NCBI RefSeq assembly: GCF_010365105.1
Contig: NZ_JAAFGZ010000004.1
Location: 98,745 to 162,744 of the forward strand
Reading direction: 5' to 3'
DNA: 64,000 nucleotides
From: Polaromonas sp.
GTDB taxonomy: Bacteria; Pseudomonadota; Gammaproteobacteria; Burkholderiales; Burkholderiaceae_C
Below, piece after piece: positions 7,726 through 15,520 of this stretch. The notes below the pieces were generated by a model. That model had not been told where the DNA came from. It worked only from the letters and a program-made list of their open reading frames with translations, and did not search any database. The first letter of the stretch is position 1. Each line of letters begins with the position of its first letter. A program made the translations under genes and the position numbers.

Positions 7726-8148
7726 ATGACTGAATGGAAAACGATTTGCCGCGTAGAAGACATCCCCGTGCTCGGCTCGCGCCGGGTGTCACGCCCGCAG
7801 GGCATGGATGTGGCCGTATTTCGCAACAGCGAGGACAAGGTGTTCGCACTGCTCGACCGCTGCCCGCACAAGGGCGGCCCGCTGAGCCAGGGCATTGTCT
7901 TTGGCACCAGCGTGGCCTGCCCGCTGCACAACTGGAAGATTGGCCTGTGCGACGGCCAGGCCTCAGCCCCCGACGAAGGCTGCACGCCCCAATTTGCCTG
8001 CAAGGTCGATGCCGGCGAGGTGTTCCTCGACGCAGCCGAACTGGCCACGCTGGCGATCGACCTGCTGGCGCCCCGGGCCGGGCCGGGTGCCTCGACCGGC
8101 GCGGTGGGCGACCAGGCGGTTGCCGTGCAGGCCCCGCACAGCGACTAG
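7726..8148 (+). CDS. nirD: Assimilatory nitrite reductase, small Rieske subunit
   Basis: This 140-residue NirD has a Rieske-type [2Fe-2S] motif: CPH at residues 46-48 followed by CPLH at 65-68. It supports electron transfer with NirB in NAD(P)H-dependent nitrite reduction. The ATG at 7726 is preceded by an AAAAGGAAT Shine-Dalgarno. The C-terminal 30 or so residues (LLAPRAGPGASTGAVGDQAVAV) are an Ala/Gly-rich tail beyond the Rieske core. The gene follows nirB after the inverted repeat and precedes nasA by 38 bp. Confidence 0.93.
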   Translation: MTEWKTICRVEDIPVLGSRRVSRPQGMDVAVFRNSEDKVFALLDRCPHKGGPLSQGIVFGTSVACPLHNWKIGLCDGQASAPDEGCTPQFACKVDAGEVFLDAAELATLAIDLLAPRAGPGASTGAVGDQAVAVQAPHSD

Positions 8149-8186
8149 ACCCGACCTTTTTTGACCGAAGCCTGCGAGGAGCCACC

Positions 8187-11135
8187 ATGACTGAAACGCG
8201 ATCAACCTGTCCCTATTGCGGCGTCGGCTGTGGCGTGATCATCGCGTCGCAGGGCCAGGACATCACCGGCGTGCGCGGCGACCCGGACCATCCGGCCAAT
8301 TTCGGACGGCTGTGCACCAAGGGCTCGACCCTGCACCTGACGGCATCAAGCGCCGTCACGCGGCAAACGCGCCTGCTGTATCCGATGCGACGCGAGCACC
8401 GGGGCGAAGCGCCGAAACGCGTCGCGTGGGACAGCGCGCTGGACTTTGCCAGCCAGCGCTTTGCGCAGATCATGACGGCGCACGGCCCCGACGCCGTCGG
8501 CTTCTACGTCTCGGGCCAGTTGCTGACCGAAGACTATTACGCCTTCAACAAGCTGGCCAAGGGCCTGATCGGCACCAACAACATTGACTCGAACTCGCGC
8601 CTGTGCATGAGCAGCGCGGTGGCCGGCTACAAGCAGACGCTGGGCGCCGACGCACCGCCCGCCTGCTACGACGACGTCAACCATGTGCAGTGCCTGTTCA
8701 TCGTCGGCAGCAACACCGCTTATGCACATCCGATTTTGTTCCGCCGCATTGAAGACGCAAAGGCAGCCAATCCGGCGCTGAAAATCATTTATGTGGACCC
8801 GCGCCGCACCGACACCGCCGAAATCTCCGACCTCTACCTGCCGCTGCAGCCCGGCACCGACGTGATGCTGTTCAACGGCATGCTGCACATCATGCTGTGG
8901 GAAGGCTGGACCGATGCCGCCTATATTGCCGCCCATACCAGCGGCTTTGATGCCCTCAAGGCCACGGTGCGCGACTGCACGCCCGAGCTGGTGGCGCAGA
9001 CCTGCGGCATCACGAAGGAAGACCTGTTTGAAGCCGCCCGGCTGTTTGCCACATCGGGCGCCACGCTCAGCCTGTATTGCCAGGGCCTAAACCAGTCGAG
9101 CAGCGGCACGGCCAAGAATGCCGCGCTTATCAACCTGCACCTGGCGACCGCGCAGATCGGCAAGCCCGGCGCCGGGCCGTTTTCGCTCACTGGCCAGCCC
9201 AATGCGATGGGCGGGCGCGAAGTTGGCGGCATGGCCAATCTGCTGAGCGGGCACCGCGACCTGTCGAACGCCCAACATCGCGCCGAAGTCGCCGCGCTGT
9301 GGGGCGCGCATTCCGTGCCGGAAAAGCCGGGCAAGACCGCCGTCGAGATGTTCCAGGCCGCCGCCGATGGCGAGATCAAGGCGCTGTGGATCGCCTGCAC
9401 CAACCCGGCGCAATCCATGCCCGACCAGGCCACCGTGCGCCGCGCCCTGGCGCGCGCCGAACTGGTCATCGTGCAGGAAGCGTTTGCCACCACGGCGACC
9501 TGCGAGTTTGCCGACCTGCTGCTGCCGGCCACCACCTGGGGCGAAAAGACCGGCACCGTGACCAACAGCGAACGCCGCATCAGCCGGGTCCGGCCGGCGG
9601 TGGCGGCGCCCGGCGAAACGCGGCATGACTGGTCGATTGCGGTGGATTTTGCGCAGCGGCTCGAAAAGCTGCTGGGTGCGCAGAACCCTCACCCCAACCC
9701 TCTCCCAGAGGGAGAGGGAGCAAGAATGAAAACAGCAACTCAGTTCACGATTGAATTACCTGCCCCTTTTGGGAGAAGGAGCAATACAGCAGAAGCAGCC
9801 ACTAAACCCACACTTTTCAACTATCCGACGGCCGAATCCCTCTGGAACGAGCACCGCGAATCGACACGCGGACGCGACCTGGACATTACCGGCATGAGCT
9901 ATGCACTGCTGGAACACGCGCCCCTGCAATGGCCAATGCGCGAAGGCGAAACGGCTGGGAAAATCCGCCTCTACGAAGACGGCATCTTCCCCACGCCCGA
10001 CGGCCGGGCCAATTTCGTCAGCACCGTGTACCGGCCCGTCGCCGAATCACGCGAATCGCGCTACCCGTTCTCATTGACCACCGGCAGGCTGCGCGACCAG
10101 TGGCACGGCATGAGCCGCACCGGCACGCTGGGACGGCTGTTCGGCCATGTGGCCGAGCCTTCAGTACAGATGAATGCGCAGGACATGGCGCGCCGGCTGC
10201 TGAAAGATGGCGATCTGGTGCATGTGACGTCCAAACGCGGCTCCATCGTGGTGAAGGTAGAGGCTTCGCCGGAAGTCGCGGTCAGCCAGGCCTTCATGGC
10301 GATGCACTGGGGCAGCGAATACCTGGGCGGCCTGTCGAGCACCGGCCAGCCGCTGGCGGGCGTCAATGCCCTGACCACTTCCGCCTGTTGCCCCAGCTCC
10401 CAACAACCCGAGCTCAAGCATGCGGCCGTCAAGATACTGAAGGCCGAACTGCCCTGGTCGCTGCTGGCCATGGCCTGGTTCGACGAAGGCGATGCGCTGG
10501 CCGTGCATGAACAGCTCAAACCCATGCTGGCTGCTTTTCCGTTTGCCAGCTGCGTGCCGTTTTCCAACAACAATCCGCTGGCCGGCCCCCAGCCCGAGCG
10601 CAGCGGCCTGCTGTTCCGCGCTGCAGCCCACGAGGCGCCCGGCGACGAAACCCTGGCATTGCTGGAGCGGATTTTCGGCCTCGACGGGTCCTACATCCTG
10701 CGCTATGCCGACCGCCGCAAAGGCCAGCGCCGTACCATCCGGCTGGCGCGCACCCATCAGGAGGCCGAACTGACGGGCTTCGTGCTGGCCGGGGACACCA
10801 GCGCGCAACACTGGATCACCACGCTGCTCAGGGACGAACTGCCGGCGCAGGCCTATGGCCGGCTACTGTTGCTGCCGGGCGCCAAGGCGCCAGTGGCCGT
10901 GCAGTCGCGCGGCAAACCAGTGTGCAGCTGCTTCAATGTCAGCGACATCGCCATCGACGAGCACCTGAAACGCCAGGACGAAAGTGCAGACGCGGCTTCA
11001 GCCACCTACGACGTGCGGCTGGCTGGCCTGCAGGCCAGCCTGAAGTGCGGCACCAACTGCGGCTCCTGCATCCCCGAACTCAAGCGCCGGGTGCGTTCTG
11101 CCTGCAGCCTGATCCCTGTCAAGCAACCGGTCTGA
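8187..11135 (+). CDS. nasA: Assimilatory nitrate reductase, catalytic subunit
   Basis: This 982-residue molybdopterin oxidoreductase reduces nitrate to nitrite in the cytoplasm. The N-terminal [4Fe-4S] ligands are C8-x2-C11-x3-C15-x27-C43. The Mo-bis-MGD domains follow (SNSRLCMSSAVAGYKQTLG; LTGQPNAMGGREVGG), and the C-terminus carries a BFD-like [2Fe-2S] domain (CSCFNVSD…CGTNCGSC) that takes electrons. The ATG at 8187 has GAGGAG upstream. An unusual insert at about residues 500-533 begins NPHPNPLPEGEG, encoded by a REP-like repeat in frame. Siroheme for NirB comes from cobA two genes downstream. Confidence 0.95.
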   Translation: MTETRSTCPYCGVGCGVIIASQGQDITGVRGDPDHPANFGRLCTKGSTLHLTASSAVTRQTRLLYPMRREHRGEAPKRVAWDSALDFASQRFAQIMTAHGPDAVGFYVSGQLLTEDYYAFNKLAKGLIGTNNIDSNSRLCMSSAVAGYKQTLGADAPPACYDDVNHVQCLFIVGSNTAYAHPILFRRIEDAKAANPALKIIYVDPRRTDTAEISDLYLPLQPGTDVMLFNGMLHIMLWEGWTDAAYIAAHTSGFDALKATVRDCTPELVAQTCGITKEDLFEAARLFATSGATLSLYCQGLNQSSSGTAKNAALINLHLATAQIGKPGAGPFSLTGQPNAMGGREVGGMANLLSGHRDLSNAQHRAEVAALWGAHSVPEKPGKTAVEMFQAAADGEIKALWIACTNPAQSMPDQATVRRALARAELVIVQEAFATTATCEFADLLLPATTWGEKTGTVTNSERRISRVRPAVAAPGETRHDWSIAVDFAQRLEKLLGAQNPHPNPLPEGEGARMKTATQFTIELPAPFGRRSNTAEAATKPTLFNYPTAESLWNEHRESTRGRDLDITGMSYALLEHAPLQWPMREGETAGKIRLYEDGIFPTPDGRANFVSTVYRPVAESRESRYPFSLTTGRLRDQWHGMSRTGTLGRLFGHVAEPSVQMNAQDMARRLLKDGDLVHVTSKRGSIVVKVEASPEVAVSQAFMAMHWGSEYLGGLSSTGQPLAGVNALTTSACCPSSQQPELKHAAVKILKAELPWSLLAMAWFDEGDALAVHEQLKPMLAAFPFASCVPFSNNNPLAGPQPERSGLLFRAAAHEAPGDETLALLERIFGLDGSYILRYADRRKGQRRTIRLARTHQEAELTGFVLAGDTSAQHWITTLLRDELPAQAYGRLLLLPGAKAPVAVQSRGKPVCSCFNVSDIAIDEHLKRQDESADAASATYDVRLAGLQASLKCGTNCGSCIPELKRRVRSACSLIPVKQPV
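9684..9785 (+). repeat. REP-like CTCTCCC palindrome inserted in frame in nasA
   Basis: AACCCTCACCCCAACCCTCT followed by CCCAGAGGGAGAGGGAG forms an inverted repeat (CCCTCTCCC with GGGAGAGGG). A related CCTTTTGGGAGAAGGAG ends the insert. The span is about 102 bases, a multiple of three, and keeps the nasA frame open. This palindrome type is normally intergenic, and its translation HPNPLPEGEG is a known hallmark. The outer limits are estimates. Confidence 0.7.
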
Positions 11136-11187
11136 GAAACCCGTTTCCGGCTTAAAAATGTTGTCCTAATTCACCGACAATCGCGCC

Positions 11188-12093
11188 ATGGGAATCAGCC
11201 ACTACCTCAAGGAAATCGGGCGCGGAAAAGACGGTGCGCGCCCGCTGACGCAAGCGCAGGCGGCCGACCTGCTGGGCCAGGTGCTCGACGGCACGGTCAG
11301 CGATCTGGAAATCGGCGGCTTTTGCATCGCCATGCGCGTCAAGGGCGAAACGCCCGAGGAAATGGCCGGCTTTCTGGACGCCCTCTACCCGCGCCTGAAC
11401 CTTCTGCCAACCAGCGACACGGCCACCGTGGTGCTGCCCAGCTACAACGGCGCACGCAAGCTGCCGGTGCTCACGCCGCTGCTGGCGCTGCTGCTGGCGC
11501 GCGAAGGCCTGAGCGTGCTGGTCCACGGCACGCCTACCGAATCCAAGCGCGTTTTTTCATCAGATGTGCTTGCAGCGCTGGGTGTGCCTGCGCTGACAGC
11601 TATCAAAAAAGTAGCATCTGGCGAGGTCGCGTTTGCCCCCACCGAACTGATCAGCCCGGCCCTCAAGCGCCTGCTCGACGTGCGGCGCATGCTGGGCCTG
11701 CGCAACCCGGCGCACAGCCTGGTCAAGCTGATCAACCCGGCGCTGGGCAAGTCGCTCGTCGTCAGCAGCTACACGCATCCCGAATACGCGGTGTCCATGG
11801 CCGCCACCTTCGAGCGCGTCAAGGCCAACGCCCTGCTGCTGCGCGGCACTGAAGGCGAAGGCGTGGCCGACCCGCGCCGCTCGCCACAAATGCAGGGCTT
11901 CATCCGCGGGCAGCGCGTGCTGATGGACGAAGGCGTCAAGGGAACCCTGCCCTCGGTACCCGACCTGCCCAAGGAGATTGATGCTGCCAGCACGGCCACT
12001 TATATCCAGTCGGTGCTGTCAGGCGACAGCCCTCTGCCGCCCTCCATATCCCAGCAGGTGGCACACATCGTGCAATTAGCAAGGCAACTATGA
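11188..12093 (+). CDS. ybiB: Anthranilate phosphoribosyltransferase-like protein (YbiB/TrpD2 family)
   Basis: This 301-residue protein has the TrpD fold: an N-terminal helical domain (LTQAQAADLLGQVLDGTVSDLEIGGFCIAMRVKGETPEEM) and a phosphoribosyltransferase-like domain. The PRPP-binding loop GTGGD of true TrpD is missing; the equivalent region reads GTPTESKRV. It therefore fits the YbiB/TrpD2 group, described in E. coli as a nucleic-acid-binding protein rather than a Trp enzyme. It overlaps cobA by 4 bases (ATGA), so it is translationally coupled in the nitrate operon. Residues around KRVFSS…AIKKVASG are encoded by a family A repeat. Confidence 0.85.
   Translation: MGISHYLKEIGRGKDGARPLTQAQAADLLGQVLDGTVSDLEIGGFCIAMRVKGETPEEMAGFLDALYPRLNLLPTSDTATVVLPSYNGARKLPVLTPLLALLLAREGLSVLVHGTPTESKRVFSSDVLAALGVPALTAIKKVASGEVAFAPTELISPALKRLLDVRRMLGLRNPAHSLVKLINPALGKSLVVSSYTHPEYAVSMAATFERVKANALLLRGTEGEGVADPRRSPQMQGFIRGQRVLMDEGVKGTLPSVPDLPKEIDAASTATYIQSVLSGDSPLPPSISQQVAHIVQLARQL
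11550..11620 (-). repeat. Dispersed repeat family A inside ybiB (reverse orientation)
   Basis: On the minus strand it reads GATGCTACTTTTTTGATAGC, then TGTCAGCGCAGGC…CAGCGCTGCAAGC and an A-rich tail, the same layout as the intergenic copies. It is in frame in ybiB. By-eye match with uncertain limits. Confidence 0.55.
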
Positions 12094-12881
12094 ACTACGA
12101 CCCCCTTCCTCCCGGCGGCCACGGCAAATGCTTTCTCGTGGGCGCAGGTCCGGGCGACCCGGAACTGCTCACGCTCAAGGCGCTGAAGGCAATCCAGCGC
12201 GCCACCGTGCTGTTTGTCGATGACCTGGTGAGCGAGGAGATCACAGCCTTTGCGCGGCCAGACGCGCGCATCGTGCATGTCGGCAAGCGTGGCGGCTGTA
12301 AGTCCACGCCGCAGGCCTTCATCGAAAAGCTCATGCTGACGGCAGCCCAGGAAGGCGAGACCGTCGTGCGGCTCAAGGGCGGCGACCCCTTCATTTTTGG
12401 CCGTGGCGGCGAGGAAGTCGAGCACCTGTTGGCTGCCGGCATCGAGGTCGAAGTCATCAACGGCATCACCTCCGGGCTGGCCGCCGTCACGTCGCTCGGC
12501 GTGCCGCTGACGCACCGCCAGCATGCGCACGGCGTGGTCTTCGTCACCGGCCATGCCAAGCCCGGCGACAGCGGCACCGACTGGCGCGCGCTGGCCGCCA
12601 CCGCCCACAGCGCCCGGCTGACACTGGTGATCTACATGGGCGTGAGCGGCGCCGAGCACATCCAGAATGAACTGCTGAGCGGCCTGCCTGCCGACACGCC
12701 GGTGGCTGTGATCCAGAATGCCTCGCTGCCGACCCAGCGCCACATCACCACCACGCTGGCCCGGCTGTCTGCCGACGTCAAGCTGTCCGGCATCGCCAGC
12801 CCGTCGGTCATCGTCGTGGGCGGTGTCATCAGCGCCCTGGCGCAGGCCGCCGAACACCCGCAAGTGCGCCGCAGCGCCTAA
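12090..12881 (+). CDS. cobA: Uroporphyrinogen-III C-methyltransferase
   Basis: This 263-residue SAM-dependent methylase converts uroporphyrinogen III to precorrin-2, the first step to siroheme, which NirB needs. The family motifs are VGAGPGDPELLTLKAL (residues 17-32) and VVRLKGGDPFIFGRGGEEVEHL, followed by NGITSGLAA and LTHRQHAHGVVFVTGHA. It lacks the CysG dehydrogenase/ferrochelatase domain, so another enzyme must finish siroheme. The start overlaps the ybiB stop. It is last in the nirB-nirD-nasA-ybiB-cobA unit. Confidence 0.95.
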   Translation: MNYDPLPPGGHGKCFLVGAGPGDPELLTLKALKAIQRATVLFVDDLVSEEITAFARPDARIVHVGKRGGCKSTPQAFIEKLMLTAAQEGETVVRLKGGDPFIFGRGGEEVEHLLAAGIEVEVINGITSGLAAVTSLGVPLTHRQHAHGVVFVTGHAKPGDSGTDWRALAATAHSARLTLVIYMGVSGAEHIQNELLSGLPADTPVAVIQNASLPTQRHITTTLARLSADVKLSGIASPSVIVVGGVISALAQAAEHPQVRRSA

Positions 12882-12961
12882 AGCACCGGGTTGGGCTTGC
12901 CCACCCTGGCGCGGCTACACTCCCGTGTTTCATGAAACGCAGCCACGGTGCGCGCCAGATC

Positions 12962-13018
12962 GCTATGCTTTACATAGCTGACTGCGCCCATCCTGCCTGC
13001 GCAAGAGGCTGATTTGAC
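12962..13018 (+). repeat. Dispersed repeat family A spanning the baiN start
   Basis: GCTATGCTTTACATAGCTGA followed by CTGCGCCC…CTGCGCAAGAGGCTGATTTGA matches family A well. It contains the TTG start of the downstream flavoprotein gene, so the repeat seems to supply its translation start region. Confidence 0.55.
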
Positions 13019-14255
13019 TCATAAATTCGACGTGGTGGTGATTGGCGCCGGCGCGGCCGGCCTATTTTGCGCCGGCCAGGCGGGCCAGCAGGGCCTGAAG
13101 GTCTTGCTGGTGGACCACAGCGACAAGGTCGCCGAAAAAATCCGCATCTCGGGCGGCGGCCGCTGCAACTTCACCAACCGCGACGCCACGCCGGCCCAGT
13201 TCCTGAGCGAGAATCCGCACTTTTGCCGCTCCGCCCTGTCGCGCTACACGCCGCAGGACTTCATCGAACTGCTGCAGCGCCACCAAATTCCGTTTCACGA
13301 AAAGCACAAGGGCCAGCTGTTTTGCGACCGCTCGGCCGAGGACATCATCAACCTGCTGCTGGCCGAATGCGACGCCGGCCAGGTCACGCGCTGGCAGTCT
13401 TGCGGCATCAAAAGCGTGGTTTGCGCAGAACAGGCGGGCGCTAGCAGCTATCAAATCCAGAGCGACCGGGGACTGATCGAAGCGCCGCAGGTGGTGATTG
13501 CCACCGGTGGCCTGTCGATTCCGAAAATCGGCGCGACCGATTTCGGCTACCGCATCGCCCAACAGTTCGGCCTGCGCCTGATTGAACCCCGGGCCGCGCT
13601 GGTGCCGCTGACCTTCGACGGCGACGCCTGGGCGCCGTATGCCCAACTGGCCGGCCTGGCGCTGCCGGTGCTGATCGAAACCGGCCCACCGGACGCCAGC
13701 CCCAGGCAGCGCAAAAAAGCCGTGGTGTTTGCCGAAGACTTGCTGTTCACCCACCGGGGCCTGAGCGGCCCGGCGGTGCTGCAAATCTCCAGCTTCTGGC
13801 GCGAAGGTCAGCCGGTGCGCATCAACCTGGCGCCGGGCGTGGACTTGCCCGCCCTGCTGCTTCGCGCCAAGGCGAGCTCGAAAAAGCTGATCGCCAACGA
13901 ACTCGCCAGCCTGGTGCCCGGCCGCCTGGCCGACGCCTGGGTCAGCGAAGATCCGGCCCTGCAGCGCCCGATCGTTGATGCCACCGACAAGGCGCTGCAA
14001 ACCCTGGCGCAGCGCCTGGCCGACTGGCAGCTCACGCCCAACGGCTCGGAAGGCTATAAAAAAGCCGAAGTCACGATCGGCGGCGTCGATACCCGCGATT
14101 TATCCTCGCAAACCATGGAATCGAAGCAGCCCGGCCTGTATTTCATCGGCGAAGTGGTCGATGTGACCGGCTGGCTGGGCGGCTACAACTTCCAGTGGGC
14201 CTGGGCCAGCGGCTTTGCCTGCGCGCAGGCGCTGGCGGCGAAGGTGGCCAAATGA
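13014..14255 (+). CDS. NAD(P)/FAD-dependent oxidoreductase, BaiN/RdsA (HI0933) family
   Basis: This 413-residue flavoprotein begins with a dinucleotide-binding motif (VVVIGAGAAGLFCAGQAG) and has the family stretch ISGGGRCNFTN near residue 45. The C-terminal FAD-binding segment is GGVDTRDLSSQTMESK…GLYFIGEVVDVTGWLGGYNFQWAWASG. The physiological reaction of this family is poorly defined, although some members act as hydroxysteroid-pathway reductases. The only sensible start is TTG at 13014. The gene lies 132 bp after cobA and is probably not part of the nitrate operon. Confidence 0.88.
   Translation: MTHKFDVVVIGAGAAGLFCAGQAGQQGLKVLLVDHSDKVAEKIRISGGGRCNFTNRDATPAQFLSENPHFCRSALSRYTPQDFIELLQRHQIPFHEKHKGQLFCDRSAEDIINLLLAECDAGQVTRWQSCGIKSVVCAEQAGASSYQIQSDRGLIEAPQVVIATGGLSIPKIGATDFGYRIAQQFGLRLIEPRAALVPLTFDGDAWAPYAQLAGLALPVLIETGPPDASPRQRKKAVVFAEDLLFTHRGLSGPAVLQISSFWREGQPVRINLAPGVDLPALLLRAKASSKKLIANELASLVPGRLADAWVSEDPALQRPIVDATDKALQTLAQRLADWQLTPNGSEGYKKAEVTIGGVDTRDLSSQTMESKQPGLYFIGEVVDVTGWLGGYNFQWAWASGFACAQALAAKVAK
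13407..13457 (-). repeat. Dispersed repeat family A inside the BaiN-like gene (reverse)
   Basis: The minus strand reads GATTTGATAGCTGCTAGCGC, then a TTCTGCGCAAACC middle and GCTTTTGAT. It encodes IKSVVCAEQAGASSYQI in frame. It is one of the clearer coding copies. Confidence 0.6.
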
Positions 14256-14327
14256 CAGGCGATCAGCCGCAAAAACTTTCAGCCCTCTTGCCAGCAAGGG
14301 CCCCTTGAGGAGCGGAACGGGCATAAC

Positions 14328-14432
14328 TCCCCCAGCCAGCAGGGGCCGCGGAACCGGCTTCGCCGGGCCGCAGGCGCAGCGGCACCCTCGGGGGGCAGCG
14401 AACCACACGAAGTGGGTAGCGTGGGGGCTGCT
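14328..14432 (+). repeat. Dispersed repeat family B, copy 1 (upstream of rpsU)
   Basis: It shares AGCAGGGGCCGC, GCAGGCGCAGCGGC, CCTCGGGGGGCAG, CCACACGAAGTGGG and GTGGGGGCT in the same order with the copy at 15422-15520. The copies are about 100 bp long and about 1.1 kb apart, in the same orientation. CCACACGAAGTGG is a small palindrome within it. Confidence 0.85.
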
Positions 14433-14437
14433 ATAAT
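14429..14437 (+). promoter_or_regulatory. Extended -10 promoter candidate for rpsU
   Basis: TGCTATAAT at 14429-14437 matches the extended -10 consensus TGnTATAAT exactly. The expected -35 position (14409-14414, GAAGTG) is poor, as often seen with extended -10 promoters. It lies at the very end of repeat B1, so the repeat junction seems to create it. Confidence 0.55.
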
Positions 14438-14518
14438 CGCAGGCTTTGCTAGCAAACCCGCACCTGGCCTGATCCTGATCAGATCAATGTAAAGTGCATC
14501 TTTTGAATCGATTCATCA

Positions 14519-14731
14519 ATGACCACCATTCGCGTAAAAGACAACGAACCCTTTGACGTCGCGCTGCGCCGCTTCAAGCGCACCATCGAAAAACTCGGCC
14601 TGCTGACCGACTTGCGCGCTCGCGAGTTCTACGAAAAGCCAACCGCCGAGCGCAAGCGCAAGAAGGCAGCTGCCGTCAAGCGTAACTACAAGCGCATTCG
14701 CGCCATGCAGTTGCCCAAGAAGCTGTACTAA
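14519..14731 (+). CDS. rpsU: 30S ribosomal protein S21
   Basis: This 70-residue basic protein is S21 at full length: [20 protein letters not shown], then the Lys/Arg-rich [20 protein letters not shown] segment. S21 is a small-subunit protein near the mRNA exit that aids initiation at Shine-Dalgarno sites. It is followed by its own terminator and then yqeY, the usual rpsU-yqeY order. The start follows a region with no strong Shine-Dalgarno. Confidence 0.97.
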   Translation: MTTIRVKDNEPFDVALRRFKRTIEKLGLLTDLRAREFYEKPTAERKRKKAAAVKRNYKRIRAMQLPKKLY

Positions 14732-14755
14732 TCAGTACTTGCCTCACGGCAGCTC

Positions 14756-14788
14756 AAGCCCGCAAGAGGACGCTCTGCGGGCTTTTTT
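14756..14788 (+). terminator. Rho-independent terminator after rpsU
   Basis: AAGCCCGCA (14756-14764) pairs with TGCGGGCTT (14776-14784) and runs into a T tract to 14788. Confidence 0.9.
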
Positions 14789-14833
14789 GTTTTTCAAACC
14801 CCTATTCTTACCCGACCCTTCAGGAGCCCCGAC

Positions 14834-15295
14834 ATGACCCTCAAAGAACAGATCACCGAAGACATGAAGACCGCCATGCGCGCAAAGGACAGCGAGCGCC
14901 TGGGCACGATCAGGCTGCTGCTGTCGGCGATCAAGCAAAAGGAAGTGGACGAACGCGTGGTGGTCGATGACGTCATGGCCGTCGCCATCGTGGACAAGCT
15001 GATCAAGCAGCGCAAGGATTCCATCGAGGCTTTTGAAAAAGCTGCGCGCCAGGATCTGGCCGACAAGGAAAAAGCCGAGTTGCTGGTGCTGCAAGCCTAC
15101 CTGCCGGCACGCCTGAGCGCCGAAGAAGTCGCAACTGAAGTCAAGAGCATCGTCGCCACGCTTGCCGCCGAACTGGGCCGCGCCGTCGGCCCCGGCGACA
15201 TGGGCAAAGTCATGGGCGCAGTGAAAACCCAGCTGGCAGGCAAGGCCGACATGGGCCAGGTGTCAGCGGCGGTGAAGGCTGCGCTGGCTGGCTGA
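14834..15295 (+). CDS. yqeY: GatB/YqeY domain protein
   Basis: This 153-residue protein is YqeY, related to the tail domain of GatB (Asp/Glu-tRNA amidotransferase subunit B). It starts MTLKEQITEDMKTAMRAKDS, then shows LLLSAIKQKEVDER and the C-terminal GPGDMGKVMGAVKTQLAGKADMG signature. A link to tRNA metabolism is presumed from homology; the exact role is unknown. An AGGAG Shine-Dalgarno lies just ahead of the ATG. Confidence 0.93.
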   Translation: MTLKEQITEDMKTAMRAKDSERLGTIRLLLSAIKQKEVDERVVVDDVMAVAIVDKLIKQRKDSIEAFEKAARQDLADKEKAELLVLQAYLPARLSAEEVATEVKSIVATLAAELGRAVGPGDMGKVMGAVKTQLAGKADMGQVSAAVKAALAG

Positions 15296-15421
15296 CCAAA
15301 CCTGGGTTCATCGCCAAACTAGTTGAGGTCACAGGACCAGCTTCACCGAACTCAAGGACAGCAAGTCTTTTCGGGGAAGTGGATAAACAGAAGACATGGA
15401 AAGCGTAGCGGCGCACTTTTC

Positions 15422-15520
15422 CACCAGCAGGGGCCGCAGGACCGGCTAAGCCGGACTGCAGGCGCAGCGGCCCCCTCGGGGGGCAGGAAGCCACACGAAG
15501 TGGGCGACCGTGGGGGCTCT
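15422..15520 (+). repeat. Dispersed repeat family B, copy 2 (between yqeY and pmbA)
   Basis: The second copy of the roughly 100-bp repeat described at 14328-14432. It lies between the convergent yqeY and pmbA genes and abuts the pmbA stop codon. The end that gives TATAAT in copy 1 reads CTCTAGCT here, so no promoter is formed. Confidence 0.85.

Noticed and set aside
7734..8186. Upstream extension of nasA through nirD
   Set aside because: It is the nirD shadow frame; the [4Fe-4S] motif starts right after the ATG at 8187, which has a GAGGAG site.
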